This document shows positions 36,280 through 45,800 of a DNA stretch of 64,000 nt, piece after piece. The notes below the pieces were generated by a model. The model saw only the letters and a program-made list of their open reading frames with translations. It was not told the DNA's origin and made no database searches. This stretch comes from Desulfovibrio sp. ZJ209 (lineage in GTDB: Bacteria; Desulfobacterota; Desulfovibrionia; Desulfovibrionales; Desulfovibrionaceae). The stretch covers positions 1-64,000 of the forward strand of contig NZ_JAAKEJ010000005.1 of NCBI RefSeq assembly GCF_011039135.1, in the 5' to 3' direction. The first letter of the stretch is position 1. Each line of letters starts with the position of its first letter. A program made the position numbers and the translations under genes.

Positions 36280-38450
36280 CAGCGCTCCGAGAGCCAGAGG
36301 ATATAGTCGGCCCGTTTGCCTTCCTCGGGCCATGCCGTGCCCGCGGGCGGGCTCTGGCGCACCACGCGGCTGCCCGTGCCCTTGAGCTCGGGCACCACGC
36401 CCGCGCGGGCGAAAAGCTCCACGGCGTTGCGCACGGACTTGCCCATGACATCCGGCACATGGCTCGCGGCGCGGGCCCGGTGGCCCGGAAGGCGCATGCC
36501 GTCCTGCGGGCGGCGCGGGGCCTGCGCCTCGGCGACGGGCGGCGCTTCGGCCCCGGGAGCGGCGGCAACCGCCTTGGGCTCCAGATAGGGGGCGTCCATG
36601 CCCACGAGCTTGAGGCCCCGCCGGCGCACCGTGTCCTTGCGGGCGGCCTCGGCCACCTGCACCTCGGTGAGCGCGCCGGTATAGGTCAGCACGCGGCTGG
36701 CGATTTCCTTGAAGGCCGGGGCCGCCACCACGCCGCCGTACTGGTTGCGCGTGGGTTCGTCCACGAAGACCACAACGAGATAGCGCGGATCCCGGGCGGG
36801 CAAGAAGCCCACAAAGGAGGCCACGCGCTTGACGCCGTAGGTGCCGGCGCGGGCGTCGGCCTTCTGCGCCGTGCCGGTCTTGCCGGCCACCTCCACGCCG
36901 GGCACGCGCGCCCGCTTGCCGGTGCCGTCGTTCTCCTCCACCACGTCGCGCATCATGTCCATGACTTCGCGCACGGTCTTTTCGTTGAAGACGCGCTCGT
37001 GCGCCTCCTCCACGCCGCCCTCCTCGCGCACGAGGCGCAGGGGCTTGTAGATGCCGTGGTTGAGCAGGGTGAGGTATGCCTGGGCCATCTGGAGCGCCGT
37101 GACCGACACGCTCTGCCCGAAGGCCGCGGACATGACATCGGCCTCGCCCCAGTCCCTCGGGCGGCGCAGGATGCCCCGGCTCTCGGCCACGGGCACGCTG
37201 GTGCGCTCGCCGAAACCCAGGGCGTGCAGGTATTTCCACGACTGCTGGGCGCCGAGCTGGAGGCCGATCTTGGCCATGCCGATATTGGAGGAATAGCGGA
37301 GCACCTTGCTCGCCGGCAGGATGCCCTGGGTTGAGGTGTCGCGGATGGAGATGTTCTTGCGCTCCCACTTGCCGCCTTCGCAGTCGATGAGCGTGTTGGG
37401 CGTGACCTTGCGCTCCTGCAGGGCCGCGGCCATGACGAAGGGCTTGAAGGTGGAGCCCGGCTCCAGCGCGTCCGCTGCAAGGCGGTTGCGGTAGACCTGC
37501 GGCGAGGACTCGCGGTAGGTGTTGGGATTGAAGAAGGGATACTGCGCCCAGGCGAGGATGTCGCCGCTCTCCACATCCACCACGAGGGCCCCGGCCCAGC
37601 GGGCGTCGAACTCGCGCGCCGCGCGGGCCACGGCCTCCTCGGCGATGAACTGGATCTGCATGTCGAGGGTCAGGGTCACGTCCTGGCCGCGGGGCTCGCT
37701 CTGGCCCTCCTCGTTGAGGTAGAAGCGCCGGCCCATGGCGTCGCGCTGGACGATCTGGCGCACCGGGATGCAGCCGAGGCGCTCTTCCAGCGAGCGCTCG
37801 ATGCCCTCGAGGCCCTTGTCGTCCAGGCCCACGAAGCCGAGCAACTGGCCGGCCATGTGCTTGAAGGGGTAGACGCGGTCATATTCCTTGCTCAGGCCGA
37901 TGCCCGCGAGGTCGGCCTTGCGGATGGCCGCGGCCGTGGAGTCGTCCACCTTGCGGCGGAGCCAGACGAAACGCCTGCGCGTGCGCGAGAGGTCGTCATG
38001 GAGCTTCTGCGCGTCCACGCCGAGCAGGGGCGCGAGCGTGGCCGCGGTGCGCGCGAAATCCTCGATCTCCTGCGGCTTGGCATAGACCGAGCGCGCCTCC
38101 ACGCTGCGCGCGAGCACCTGGCCGTTGCGGTCATAGATGAGGCCGCGCTTGCCCGACACGAGCTCCGAGGCCATGTGCTGCCGGCGGGCCTTGTCCGCGA
38201 GCTTGGGGCCCTCGATCATCTGGAGGTGCCAGGCGCGCCCCCAGAGCGCCACCCAGATAAGGCAGAATATGACCGCCACCGCATTGATGCGCCAGCGGCT
38301 CCAGTCCACGCCGGCGGCCCATTTGGCGAGGCGCGAGGCCGGGGCCTTGGCGGGCGCGGCCTTGCCGTCCTGCCATTTGGCGGCCTTGCGCGCATCCCGG
38401 CGCGGTGCATAGGTGGCGCGATTGCGCTTGCGTGACGAAAATCCGAGCAT
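36279..38450 (-). CDS. ftsI: Septal transpeptidase FtsI (PBP3) with C-terminal PASTA domain
   Basis: FtsI cross-links septal peptidoglycan and works with FtsW. A basic cytoplasmic tail of about 55 residues precedes one transmembrane helix (residues 56-72). The periplasmic part has the PBP dimer domain and a transpeptidase domain with S333-T-F-K336, SSN at 387-389 and KTGT at 524-527. After an Ala/Pro linker, a PASTA domain (about 655-723, VPDVMGKSVRNAVELFARAG) closes the protein. The enterobacterial FtsI lacks PASTA; such tails occur in delta-proteobacteria and Gram-positives. GGAGG precedes ATG 38450. Confidence 0.96.
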   Translation of the reverse strand: MLGFSSRKRNRATYAPRRDARKAAKWQDGKAAPAKAPASRLAKWAAGVDWSRWRINAVAVIFCLIWVALWGRAWHLQMIEGPKLADKARRQHMASELVSGKRGLIYDRNGQVLARSVEARSVYAKPQEIEDFARTAATLAPLLGVDAQKLHDDLSRTRRRFVWLRRKVDDSTAAAIRKADLAGIGLSKEYDRVYPFKHMAGQLLGFVGLDDKGLEGIERSLEERLGCIPVRQIVQRDAMGRRFYLNEEGQSEPRGQDVTLTLDMQIQFIAEEAVARAAREFDARWAGALVVDVESGDILAWAQYPFFNPNTYRESSPQVYRNRLAADALEPGSTFKPFVMAAALQERKVTPNTLIDCEGGKWERKNISIRDTSTQGILPASKVLRYSSNIGMAKIGLQLGAQQSWKYLHALGFGERTSVPVAESRGILRRPRDWGEADVMSAAFGQSVSVTALQMAQAYLTLLNHGIYKPLRLVREEGGVEEAHERVFNEKTVREVMDMMRDVVEENDGTGKRARVPGVEVAGKTGTAQKADARAGTYGVKRVASFVGFLPARDPRYLVVVFVDEPTRNQYGGVVAAPAFKEIASRVLTYTGALTEVQVAEAARKDTVRRRGLKLVGMDAPYLEPKAVAAAPGAEAPPVAEAQAPRRPQDGMRLPGHRARAASHVPDVMGKSVRNAVELFARAGVVPELKGTGSRVVRQSPPAGTAWPEEGKRADYILWLSER

Positions 38451-38540
38451 GCCTTCCTCCGCCCGGGCCAGCTTCCTTGCGAAGCGCGGCGCCGCGGCTT
38501 GCCGTGCCCTGTGTCCCTTGAGGGCGCGGCGGCGCGATCC

Positions 38541-38849
38541 TTAAGACTTGTCCATGCGGCGAACCTGGCCTGGGCCCGGCTCGCGCATGTCGAATTCCTG
38601 CGCGCGGCGGCGCAGCTCATAGGGCGAGAGCAGGCGCTCCCGCTCCACTTCCAGCTTGGCGCGCAGGGCCTGGCGCTCCCGCACCTCGTTCTGCGCGATA
38701 TTGATGAAATACGTCGTATCCGTGCGCTCGATGCCGCTCCAAACGAGCACGAGCCCCATCACGGGCAGCCCCAGCAGCTCCAGCGCCAGCACGGCGAGCC
38801 AGCCGCGGCCCCCCTGCGGCTTGCCCTGGCCCTTCTTGCGGCTGTTCAC
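38541..38849 (-). CDS. ftsL: FtsL-like division protein (102 aa)
   Basis: A small bitopic protein: a short basic N-terminus, one membrane helix (GWLAVLALELLGLPVMGLVL), then a coiled-coil (NEVRERQALRAKLEVERERL) and a SPYELRRRAQEFDM segment typical of FtsL. FtsL holds FtsQ and FtsB and helps activate FtsWI. Sequence conservation is low in this family, so position between rsmH and ftsI is a main argument. GTG 38849 overlaps the rsmH stop as GTGA; a TTG six bases earlier is less likely. Confidence 0.85.
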   Translation of the reverse strand: MNSRKKGQGKPQGGRGWLAVLALELLGLPVMGLVLVWSGIERTDTTYFINIAQNEVRERQALRAKLEVERERLLSPYELRRRAQEFDMREPGPGQVRRMDKS

Positions 38850-39853
38850 GCCCAACCCCGCCGGGCTTCGGCGGCCGGCGCCTCGGCGATCTTTTCCACG
38901 GCGCGCAGCTTGGCAGAACTTGCGCGCGGGTTGGCCGCGACCTCATCCGGCGAGGCTGTGAGCGGCTTTTTGCTGAGCGGGCGCACCTCGGGCGCATGGC
39001 CGCAGCGGCACACCGGCACATGCCGGGAGCAACGGCAGCCTTCGGCCCAGTGCCGCATGGCCTGCTTGACCATCCTGTCCTCCAGCGAGTGAAAGGTGAT
39101 GATCACGAGGCGCCCGCCCACGGGCAGCCACTTGAGGATAGAATCCAAAAAACGGCGCAGCTCGCCGAGCTCGTCATTGACGGCCATGCGCAGGGCCTGG
39201 AACGTGCGCGTTGCCGGGTGGCGGCGCGCCTTGGCACGCCATGCCGCCGGATAGGCCTGCGCCACCAGCGCCGCAAGCTCGCCCGTGGTGCCGATGGGCG
39301 CCTTTTGCCGCGCGTCCACGATGGCGCGGGCGATACGGCCGGCCTGCGGCTCCTCGCCGAGAGTGGCGATGCACTCCTTGAGGCGCGCGAAACTTTCGCG
39401 GTTGACCCAGTGCCAGGCCGAACGCTCCCCGGAGGCCGCGTCCATGCGCATGTCCAGCGGGCCGTCGCCATGGAAGCTGAAGCCCCGTTCCGCCTCGTCC
39501 AACTGGAGCGACGACACCCCGATGTCGAGCAGCGCCCCGTTGACAAAATTCCAGCCGAGCTCTTCGAGCGCGCCCGCAAATTCGCTGTACCGGCGGTGGA
39601 AGAGATGCGCGCGCTCCCCGAAGGGGGCCAGCCGCCCGCGCGCCAGTTCCAGCGCCTCGGTGTCGCGGTCGAGCCCGCAGAGGCTGCTTTCCGGCGCCCT
39701 CTCGAGAATGGCCGCGGCGTGCCCCCCAAGGCCCACCGTCCCGTCCAGATAGCGGCCGCCCGCCACGGGCGCCAGCGCGTCCAGCGTTTCCGCAAGAAGC
39801 ACCGGCACATGCCGGGGCCGCAGCTCAGGCGCCATGACGGCCGCTTCGCGCAT
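38846..39853 (-). CDS. rsmH: 16S rRNA (cytosine1402-N4)-methyltransferase (RsmH)
   Basis: RsmH (MraW) methylates C1402 in the ribosomal P site using SAM. Recognisable segments are RHVPVLLAETLDAL, DGTVGLGGHAAAIL (SAM loop), GALLDIGVSSLQLD, FQALRMAVNDELGEL and ITFHSLEDRMVKQ. ATG 39853 overlaps the mraZ stop (TGATG). A GTG three bases upstream and an ATG at 39835 (MAPELRPRHVP) are alternatives. Length 335 is typical. Confidence 0.96.
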   Translation of the reverse strand: MREAAVMAPELRPRHVPVLLAETLDALAPVAGGRYLDGTVGLGGHAAAILERAPESSLCGLDRDTEALELARGRLAPFGERAHLFHRRYSEFAGALEELGWNFVNGALLDIGVSSLQLDEAERGFSFHGDGPLDMRMDAASGERSAWHWVNRESFARLKECIATLGEEPQAGRIARAIVDARQKAPIGTTGELAALVAQAYPAAWRAKARRHPATRTFQALRMAVNDELGELRRFLDSILKWLPVGGRLVIITFHSLEDRMVKQAMRHWAEGCRCSRHVPVCRCGHAPEVRPLSKKPLTASPDEVAANPRASSAKLRAVEKIAEAPAAEARRGWA

Positions 39854-40323
39854 CACAGGTCAAGAACCACATTGCGGGCCGCCAGTTCTTCACTCACATC
39901 CACGTCAGGAAGATCGTCAAAGCGGTCCTGGGCCCAGACCTCGAACTTGTCGAGCATGCCCACGAGCACGGCGTCCCGCCCAAGGCCCGCGGCGCGCAGG
40001 AGCGGCTGCGGGATGCGCACCCTGCCCTGGCCGTCGGGCACCATCTCGTGCGCGAGGCCGATGACCTTGGTCTTGAAATTGGCGAGCGCGGGGGGCGGCA
40101 TGCGCAGGGCGCCCAGCTGCTCCACTATGGTGTTCCACTTGGCGGGCAGGTACGCGGTGAGGTGGCCGTAATACGCGGTCAGCCAGAAGGTGCCGGCAGC
40201 CGGGTCAGCGGCGTCGCCCCCGTGCCCGGCCGCGCCCAGCGCGTCGAGAAATTTTGGCGGCAGCACAAGGCGCCCCTTGGCGTCCATGCTGCGGTAATAG
40301 CTGCCCGTGAAAAGTGCCGCCAT
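39853..40323 (-). CDS. mraZ: Transcriptional regulator MraZ
   Basis: MraZ is a DNA-binding regulator of the dcw cluster, with two AbrB-like swapped-hairpin half-domains. The first has FTGSYYRSMDAKGRLVLPPKF; the second has GQGRVRIPQPLLRAAGL after residue 90. The 156 residues include a Gly/Asp-rich insert (GHGGDAADPAAG) in the first half. It is the first gene of the cluster, and its own promoter is overlapped by AAGTGG repeats, consistent with autoregulation. Confidence 0.95.
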   Translation of the reverse strand: MAALFTGSYYRSMDAKGRLVLPPKFLDALGAAGHGGDAADPAAGTFWLTAYYGHLTAYLPAKWNTIVEQLGALRMPPPALANFKTKVIGLAHEMVPDGQGRVRIPQPLLRAAGLGRDAVLVGMLDKFEVWAQDRFDDLPDVDVSEELAARNVVLDL

Positions 40324-40328
40324 AATCT

Positions 40329-40367
40329 ACCACTTTTTTAACCAGAATCACCACTTTTTTCCACTTA
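40329..40367 (-). promoter_or_regulatory. MraZ operator repeats
   Basis: On the minus strand the word AAGTGG occurs three times: 40367-40360 (as TAAGTGGA), 40357-40350 (AAAGTGGT) and 40336-40329 (AAAGTGGT), the first two exactly 10 bases apart. Known MraZ sites are short G-rich direct repeats with a 10-base period (TGGG-type in E. coli, AAAGTG-type in Mycoplasma). They cover the -10 box, the expected start point and the leader. Confidence 0.7.
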
Positions 40368-40392
40368 TGCCCCAGAGCTGTCCGCCTGTCAA
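40364..40392 (-). promoter_or_regulatory. Promoter of the dcw cluster
   Basis: A perfect TTGACA (40392-40387, minus strand) and CATAAG (40369-40364, 4 of 6) are separated by 17 bases. Transcription would begin near 40357, about 34 bases before mraZ. It drives a minus-strand run of fifteen genes ending at ftsZ, though internal promoters are possible. Confidence 0.75.
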
Positions 40393-40519
40393 GGCAGTGA
40401 GGCCGCCCGCCGCGAAAGTCGCAGACAGACGGCCTCAGAAGCTGTATGGTTTCAATGGATTATGAAAGGATTTTCTTGCCTCCGGGATGACGGGCACGCA
40501 GTCAGAAAAATGTGAAGCC

Positions 40520-42955
40520 CTATGCGGAGTGGGCGCGGCCTTCGGCGCGGCGGGCGTCCGCCTCGCGGTCCAGCGCGCGCAGGGCCCGCGCGAGCACGAG
40601 CCACGCCTCGGGCCGGGCATTCAACCGCACGCTCCGGCGCGCGAGCATTTCGGCCATGGCCGGGTCCTCGCCGCCGTCCAGATAGAGCTCGGCGAGCTGG
40701 AGCATGGCCTGCGCGTCGCCAGGATTGCGCAGCAGGGCGTCGTGGAGCAGTTCGCGGGCCTCGGCCCCCCGCCGCTGGCGGGCGGCAAGACGGGCGAGCT
40801 GGCGCCGGGCCGTGGGGGGGGTGCCGGGGCGCGCGTCCTCCAGCGCCGCGGCGCGCTCATAGCAGCGCTGGGCCTCGGCGCGCCGGCCGCGCTGCTCATG
40901 GAGGCGCCCGAGCCTGAGCCACACATAGCGGGATTCGGGCGCAAGCTCGGCACTGCGCCGGTAATGGCGCGCCGCGGCCCGGAAGTCCCCAAGGTTCTGG
41001 CAGAGGGCGCCGAGATTGTAGGCAATCTTGGCCGCGAGCGCCGGCTCGGCCGCATGGCGGAGCGCCGCCTGGAACTGGCGGCGGGCTTCCGCGCCCCGGC
41101 CCACGGCCGCGAGGCAGACGCCGAGGGAATTGCGCGCCATGGCGTTGGCGCCGTCGGCGAGGAGCGCCAGCTTGTATTCCTCCATGGCGCCAAAAGCGTC
41201 GCCCAGGCTGTAGCGCCTGTCCGCGCTGATGTTGAGGGCCACGGAATCGCAGAGGCCCACGCGGGGCCCGGTCTCCAGCAGCAGGGCGAACTCCAGCGCC
41301 TTGAGGGCGCAGGCTTCGCTCTCGTCCTTGCGAAATTCCAGAAAGGGATGCGCCGCGAGCCCGGCGGCCGCCTGAAGGCCGGCCTCGCCGGCGGCCTCGC
41401 AGATGGCCGCATAGAGCGGCAGGCAGGCCTCGCCCTTGGCGCCCGGGTGAAACACGATGAGGCTGTTGCTGCCGTAACGGCCCATGAAGGCCGGGGCCGG
41501 CGCCTTGAGGCGCCCGGCCGTTTCGGCCAGCAGGCGCGGCGCCGCGCAAAGCCATGCCTCCATCGCGGGGGGCCCGGCCGCGTCCCCTTCCGCGCCGCTG
41601 TTTTCCCCTGCCGGCGCTAGGCGCACAATGGCGAGGGTAAACATGCGCACGGCTTCACGGGCCATGGCGAAGCGGCGCAAAAATTCCCCGTGGCTCATGG
41701 GGCCGTCGGCGGCGACGCCTGCCCCGGGGGTCTCCGTTGCGGCGCCCGGCGTGGCGTCCTCCCCGGGTGCAGCCATTTCCGGCTCCGCAGCGAGCAGGAG
41801 GCGGTCGCCCGCCTCGGGCGGGGCCGCCGGGTCTTCCAGGTGCACGATTTCGGCCAGGGCTTCGCCGTTTTCCACCCGCAAAAGCACGATGTCGCCCTTG
41901 AAAGCGCCGGCGCGGCCCTCGGGCGTGCGCGCCCGCACATGGAAGCGCTGGCCCTCCACCGCCTTGGCCTCCCTGCCGAGGCTCACACGGAGGCGGTCGA
42001 GGGCGGGTCGCCCGAGCACCACGCCCCCTTCGCGCAGGATTTGGGCAAAAGGCATCACCGCGTCCCGCGCATTCACGGTATCCGCGTCATTCCCGGCCAG
42101 GGCCCGCTCGGCGGCGTCGGCGGCGAGCCGCGCCCTGTCCCTGAGCTTGCGCGCCTGGTCGAACATGGCGAGCGAAAGCTCCGGGCCCAGCATGTCCTGC
42201 GGGTAGAGTGCGTGCCCCGCGCAGAGCCTGGGCCTGAGCTGAAGGCCGGTCACCGGGTCATGCACGCGCACGGCATCCATGCGCGAAAGCGCCTCCTGCG
42301 CGAGCCGGTGGCACGCGCCGCGCCCGATGGCGGGAAAGAGCAGGCCGATCTCGCAGGGGCCAATGCGCCCGGCCCGGGCGTCCGAGGGCAGTTCCGCAAG
42401 GCAGGCGCGGGCCTGGGCGCGCATCATCTCCTCACAAAAAGCATAGCCGAAGCTGCGGGTCAGGGCTTCTCCGTCGCGCCAGCGCAGGACGGCCATGCCG
42501 AGGCAGAGCCGGTGCAGGGGCGCGGGCCCGCTCGCGGAGCGGGAAGGGTCGCGCATGGCGGCGCGCAAGAGCTCCACCTCGGCCTCCATGCGCGCCAGAA
42601 GGGCGCCCTCGGTGATGAGGTCGGTTGCGGGGTCGCGCTCCATGGCCCGGGCCCGGGCGAGGTTTTCGAGGCACAGGGCCGCGATGGCCGGCAAGTGCGA
42701 CAGGAGGCGCCGCGCCTCGCGGGCCCGAACGCCGTGCAGCATGAGCACCCCGAGGCTTTCGCCGCGCCACACGAGCGGCAGGAGCAGGCGGCGCTCGCGG
42801 CTTAAAAGCTCCGGCTCACGCGGGCCGGCGTGCGTGGGAAAATAGAGGGCGTGGCCCTCAAAGGAGAGAAAGGCGCCGAGGCCCGCACAGAGCAGGCTCT
42901 CCATTTCCATGAGGTCTGCGCGCGAAAGGATGAGCGAAGGCCGGGATTCTTGCAT
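40520..42955 (-). CDS. GAF / degenerate GGDEF / TPR protein (811 aa)
   Basis: Three parts can be read. Residues 10-105 look like a GAF-type sensor (LPLVWRGESLGVLMLHG). Residues 106-225 follow the GGDEF pattern (RDPATDLITEGALLARM, then FGYAFCEEMM), but the catalytic signature is replaced by RIGPCEIGLLFP, so diguanylate cyclase activity is unlikely. From about residue 570 come tandem TPR repeats (e.g. AAARHYRRSAELAPESRYVW). There is no membrane segment. A second-messenger-sensing or scaffold role is possible. It lies upstream of mraZ on the same strand but is separated by the mra promoter. Specific function unknown. Confidence 0.7.
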   Translation of the reverse strand: MQESRPSLILSRADLMEMESLLCAGLGAFLSFEGHALYFPTHAGPREPELLSRERRLLLPLVWRGESLGVLMLHGVRAREARRLLSHLPAIAALCLENLARARAMERDPATDLITEGALLARMEAEVELLRAAMRDPSRSASGPAPLHRLCLGMAVLRWRDGEALTRSFGYAFCEEMMRAQARACLAELPSDARAGRIGPCEIGLLFPAIGRGACHRLAQEALSRMDAVRVHDPVTGLQLRPRLCAGHALYPQDMLGPELSLAMFDQARKLRDRARLAADAAERALAGNDADTVNARDAVMPFAQILREGGVVLGRPALDRLRVSLGREAKAVEGQRFHVRARTPEGRAGAFKGDIVLLRVENGEALAEIVHLEDPAAPPEAGDRLLLAAEPEMAAPGEDATPGAATETPGAGVAADGPMSHGEFLRRFAMAREAVRMFTLAIVRLAPAGENSGAEGDAAGPPAMEAWLCAAPRLLAETAGRLKAPAPAFMGRYGSNSLIVFHPGAKGEACLPLYAAICEAAGEAGLQAAAGLAAHPFLEFRKDESEACALKALEFALLLETGPRVGLCDSVALNISADRRYSLGDAFGAMEEYKLALLADGANAMARNSLGVCLAAVGRGAEARRQFQAALRHAAEPALAAKIAYNLGALCQNLGDFRAAARHYRRSAELAPESRYVWLRLGRLHEQRGRRAEAQRCYERAAALEDARPGTPPTARRQLARLAARQRRGAEARELLHDALLRNPGDAQAMLQLAELYLDGGEDPAMAEMLARRSVRLNARPEAWLVLARALRALDREADARRAEGRAHSA

Positions 42956-43162
42956 CAGCAGAGTCTAGACGTGGGGCGGCCGCTTGTCTAGAAAATATCT
43001 TGAAAAAGTCTCGATCCCGGCCGTTCCGGCCCTCGCCCCATAGCCCCAACATTGACAAGGGGCGGCGGGCATGTTTTTCTCAGGGGCGGCCAAAAGGCCC
43101 GGAAATTCAGGCCCCGCCCCTGCCGCGGGGCAGTCTAGGCATCCATCCCTCAAGGAGCAGAC

Positions 43163-43585
43163 ATGCCCATCCAGAACGGCGACACCATTCGCGTCCACTA
43201 TACAGGCACCCTTTCCGACGGCACGGTCTTCGACTCCTCGAAGGAGCGCGAACCGCTGGAGTTCACCCTCGGCGCAGGCTCGCTCATCCCCGGTTTCGAG
43301 GCGGCCGTGGCGGGCCACGAGCCCGGCGAGACCGTCACCGTGACCATCCCTCCGGCCGAGGCCTATGGCGAGGCCGACCCGGAGCTCGTCTTCACCGTGG
43401 CCCGCGCCCAGGTGCCCCCGCACATCCCGCTGGAGGTGGGCACCCCGCTCCAGCTCTCCAACGAGCAGGGGCAGATGGACGTGACCATCACCGAGGTGGG
43501 CCCGGACGAAATCACCCTTGACGCCAATCACCCGCTGGCCGGCAAGGAGCTCACCTTCGAGATCGAGATCCTCGACAAGAAATAG
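43163..43585 (+). CDS. FKBP-type peptidyl-prolyl cis-trans isomerase (SlyD-like)
   Basis: The protein speeds proline isomerisation and acts as a folding helper. The FKBP half-domain begins TIRVHYTGTLSDGTVFDSS and includes LIPGFEAAVAGHEPGE. An inserted flap follows (AYGEADPELVFTVARAQVP), then the closing strand DANHPLAGKELTFEI, which is typical of the SlyD/FkpB group. The 140 residues lack a signal peptide and lack the His-rich metal tail of E. coli SlyD. AAGGAG stands in front of the ATG. glnN follows 18 bases later. Confidence 0.93.
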   Translation: MPIQNGDTIRVHYTGTLSDGTVFDSSKEREPLEFTLGAGSLIPGFEAAVAGHEPGETVTVTIPPAEAYGEADPELVFTVARAQVPPHIPLEVGTPLQLSNEQGQMDVTITEVGPDEITLDANHPLAGKELTFEIEILDKK

Positions 43586-43603
43586 CGCAAAGACGGAAAG
43601 CCC

Positions 43604-45796
43604 ATGAGCAGCAATACCGGGCGCCACAGCGCCATCCAGGCCATCACCACCTACAAGCCGGACGTGGCGCCGCTGAACTTCGCGGACACGCGCCCCACGG
43701 ACATCTTCGGCTGCAACGTGTTCAACGACCGCGTCATGCGCGAGCGCCTGCCCAAGGAGGTCTACCGCTCGCTGCACAAAACCATCGCCTTCGGCGAGCG
43801 CATGGACCCCTCCATCGCGGACACCGTGGCCGCGGTCATGAAGGACTGGGCCATCGAGAAGGGCGCCACCCACTTCACGCACATCTTCTACCCGCTCACC
43901 GGGCAGACCGCCGAAAAGCACGACAGCTTCCTCATGCCCGACGGCACGGGGGGCGTCATCGCCGAGTTTTCCGGCTCCATGCTCATCCGCGGCGAGCCGG
44001 ACGCCTCCTCCTTCCCCTCGGGGGGCCTGCGCTCCACTTTCGAGGCGCGCGGCTACACGGCCTGGGACGTGACGAGCCCGGCCTATATCATGGAAAACCC
44101 CAACGGCACCTTTTTGTGCATCCCCACCATGTTCCTCTCGTGGACAGGTGTGGCGCTGGACAAGAAGACGCCGCTCTTGCGCTCCAACCAGGCGGTCAAC
44201 CGCGAGGCGCAGCGCCTCCTCGCGCTCTTCGGCATCGAGACGGACCTGCCCATCCTCTCCTATGCCGGGCTGGAGCAGGAATATTTCTTCATCGACCACA
44301 ATTTCAACTTCGCCCGGCCGGACATCCAGATCGCCGGGCGCTCGCTCTTCGGCGCAAGGCCCGCCAAGGGCCAGGAATTCAGCGACCAGTACTTCGGGGT
44401 CATCCCGCAGCGCGTGCTCTCCTGCATGATGGAGGTGGAGCGCGAGCTCTACAAGCTCGGCGTGCCCGTGCGCACCCGCCACAACGAGGCGGCGCCCAGC
44501 CAGTACGAGATCGCTCCGCTCTATGAGCCGAGCAATCTCGCCGTGGACCACAACCACATCATCATGTCCACCCTGCGCAACGTGGCCAAGCGCTACGGGC
44601 TCAAGTGCCTGCTCCACGAAAAGCCCTTCAGCGGGGTCAACGGCTCGGGCAAGCATGTCAACTATTCGCTCGGCAACAGCGAGCTCGGCAGCCTCTTTGA
44701 CCCCGGCGAAACGCCGCACGCCAACGCCAAGTTCCTCGTGTTCTGCGCGGCCATGATCCGCGCGGTGCACAAGTTCGGGGGCCTTTTGCGGGCCACGGTG
44801 GCGAGCGCCAGCAATGACCACCGTCTGGGCGCGCACGAGGCGCCGCCGGCCATCATGTCCATCTTCCTTGGCGACCAGCTCACCGAGGTCTTCGAGGCCT
44901 TCCGCGCCGGGCGCGCCGAGGACGCGGCCAACGGCCGGCAGCGGCGCATCATGAACGTGGGCGTGGACACCCTGCCCCCCCTCCCCACCGACCCGGGCGA
45001 CCGCAACCGCACGAGCCCGGTGGCCTTCACCGGCAACCGCTTCGAGTTCCGCGCGGTGGGCTCCGGGCAGTCCGCGGCGGGCTCCATCACGGCGCTCAAC
45101 GTGATGATGGCCGATTCCCTCGGTTTCGCGGCCGACTGGCTGGAGCGGGAGACCGCCGCCGGCGCGGATTTCAACGCCGCCGTGGAGTCCTTCATCACCC
45201 ATGTAATGGAGGAGCACAGCGCGGTCATCTTCAACGGCGACGGCTATTCCGATGTCTGGCACCAGGAGGCCCGGCGCCGGGGGCTGCCCGATTTGCGCAC
45301 CACGCCCGAGGCCCTGCCGGAGCTGACGAACCCGGAGGTGGTCAGGATCTATGAAAAGGCGGCGGTGCTTCGGCGCGACGAGCTGCGCGCCCGGCAGGAA
45401 ATCTATCTCGAGCAGTACTGCAAGACCGTGCGCACCGAGGCCAACCTCGTCATCCGCATGGCGCGGACCATCATCTTCCCCGCGGGCATGCGCTACCAGG
45501 GCGAGCTCGCGGCAACGGCCGGCCGCTTGCGCGACCTCGGCATGGACTGCCGCACCACGACCCTTGAGCACGTGACCACGAGCCTGCGCCGGCTTGAGGA
45601 CGCCACGGCCAAGCTCGAGACCGCGCTCGCCGCCTGCGGCGAACGGGGCGAAGGCCTTGACGCGGCGGAGCACTACTGCAACGATGTGCTTCCGCTCATG
45701 CTGGAAGTGCGCGAACACGCGGACGCGCTGGAGACCATGGTCGCCGACGACCTTTGGGCGCTGCCCAACTACCAGGAGATTTTGTTCGGCAAATAG
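43604..45796 (+). CDS. glnN: Glutamine synthetase, type III
   Basis: This makes glutamine from glutamate, ammonia and ATP. The 730-residue length and motifs mark the GSIII family rather than the 450-residue [19 protein letters not shown] near the start, [14 protein letters not shown] with [16 protein letters not shown] with catalytic Glu residues, [14 protein letters not shown], and [16 protein letters not shown] at the nucleotide site. It acts as a large oligomer in the cytoplasm. It may share a transcript with the FKBP gene. No Tyr-adenylylation site of GSI is present. Confidence 0.96.
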   Translation: MSSNTGRHSAIQAITTYKPDVAPLNFADTRPTDIFGCNVFNDRVMRERLPKEVYRSLHKTIAFGERMDPSIADTVAAVMKDWAIEKGATHFTHIFYPLTGQTAEKHDSFLMPDGTGGVIAEFSGSMLIRGEPDASSFPSGGLRSTFEARGYTAWDVTSPAYIMENPNGTFLCIPTMFLSWTGVALDKKTPLLRSNQAVNREAQRLLALFGIETDLPILSYAGLEQEYFFIDHNFNFARPDIQIAGRSLFGARPAKGQEFSDQYFGVIPQRVLSCMMEVERELYKLGVPVRTRHNEAAPSQYEIAPLYEPSNLAVDHNHIIMSTLRNVAKRYGLKCLLHEKPFSGVNGSGKHVNYSLGNSELGSLFDPGETPHANAKFLVFCAAMIRAVHKFGGLLRATVASASNDHRLGAHEAPPAIMSIFLGDQLTEVFEAFRAGRAEDAANGRQRRIMNVGVDTLPPLPTDPGDRNRTSPVAFTGNRFEFRAVGSGQSAAGSITALNVMMADSLGFAADWLERETAAGADFNAAVESFITHVMEEHSAVIFNGDGYSDVWHQEARRRGLPDLRTTPEALPELTNPEVVRIYEKAAVLRRDELRARQEIYLEQYCKTVRTEANLVIRMARTIIFPAGMRYQGELAATAGRLRDLGMDCRTTTLEHVTTSLRRLEDATAKLETALAACGERGEGLDAAEHYCNDVLPLMLEVREHADALETMVADDLWALPNYQEILFGK

Positions 45797-45800
45797 GGCG

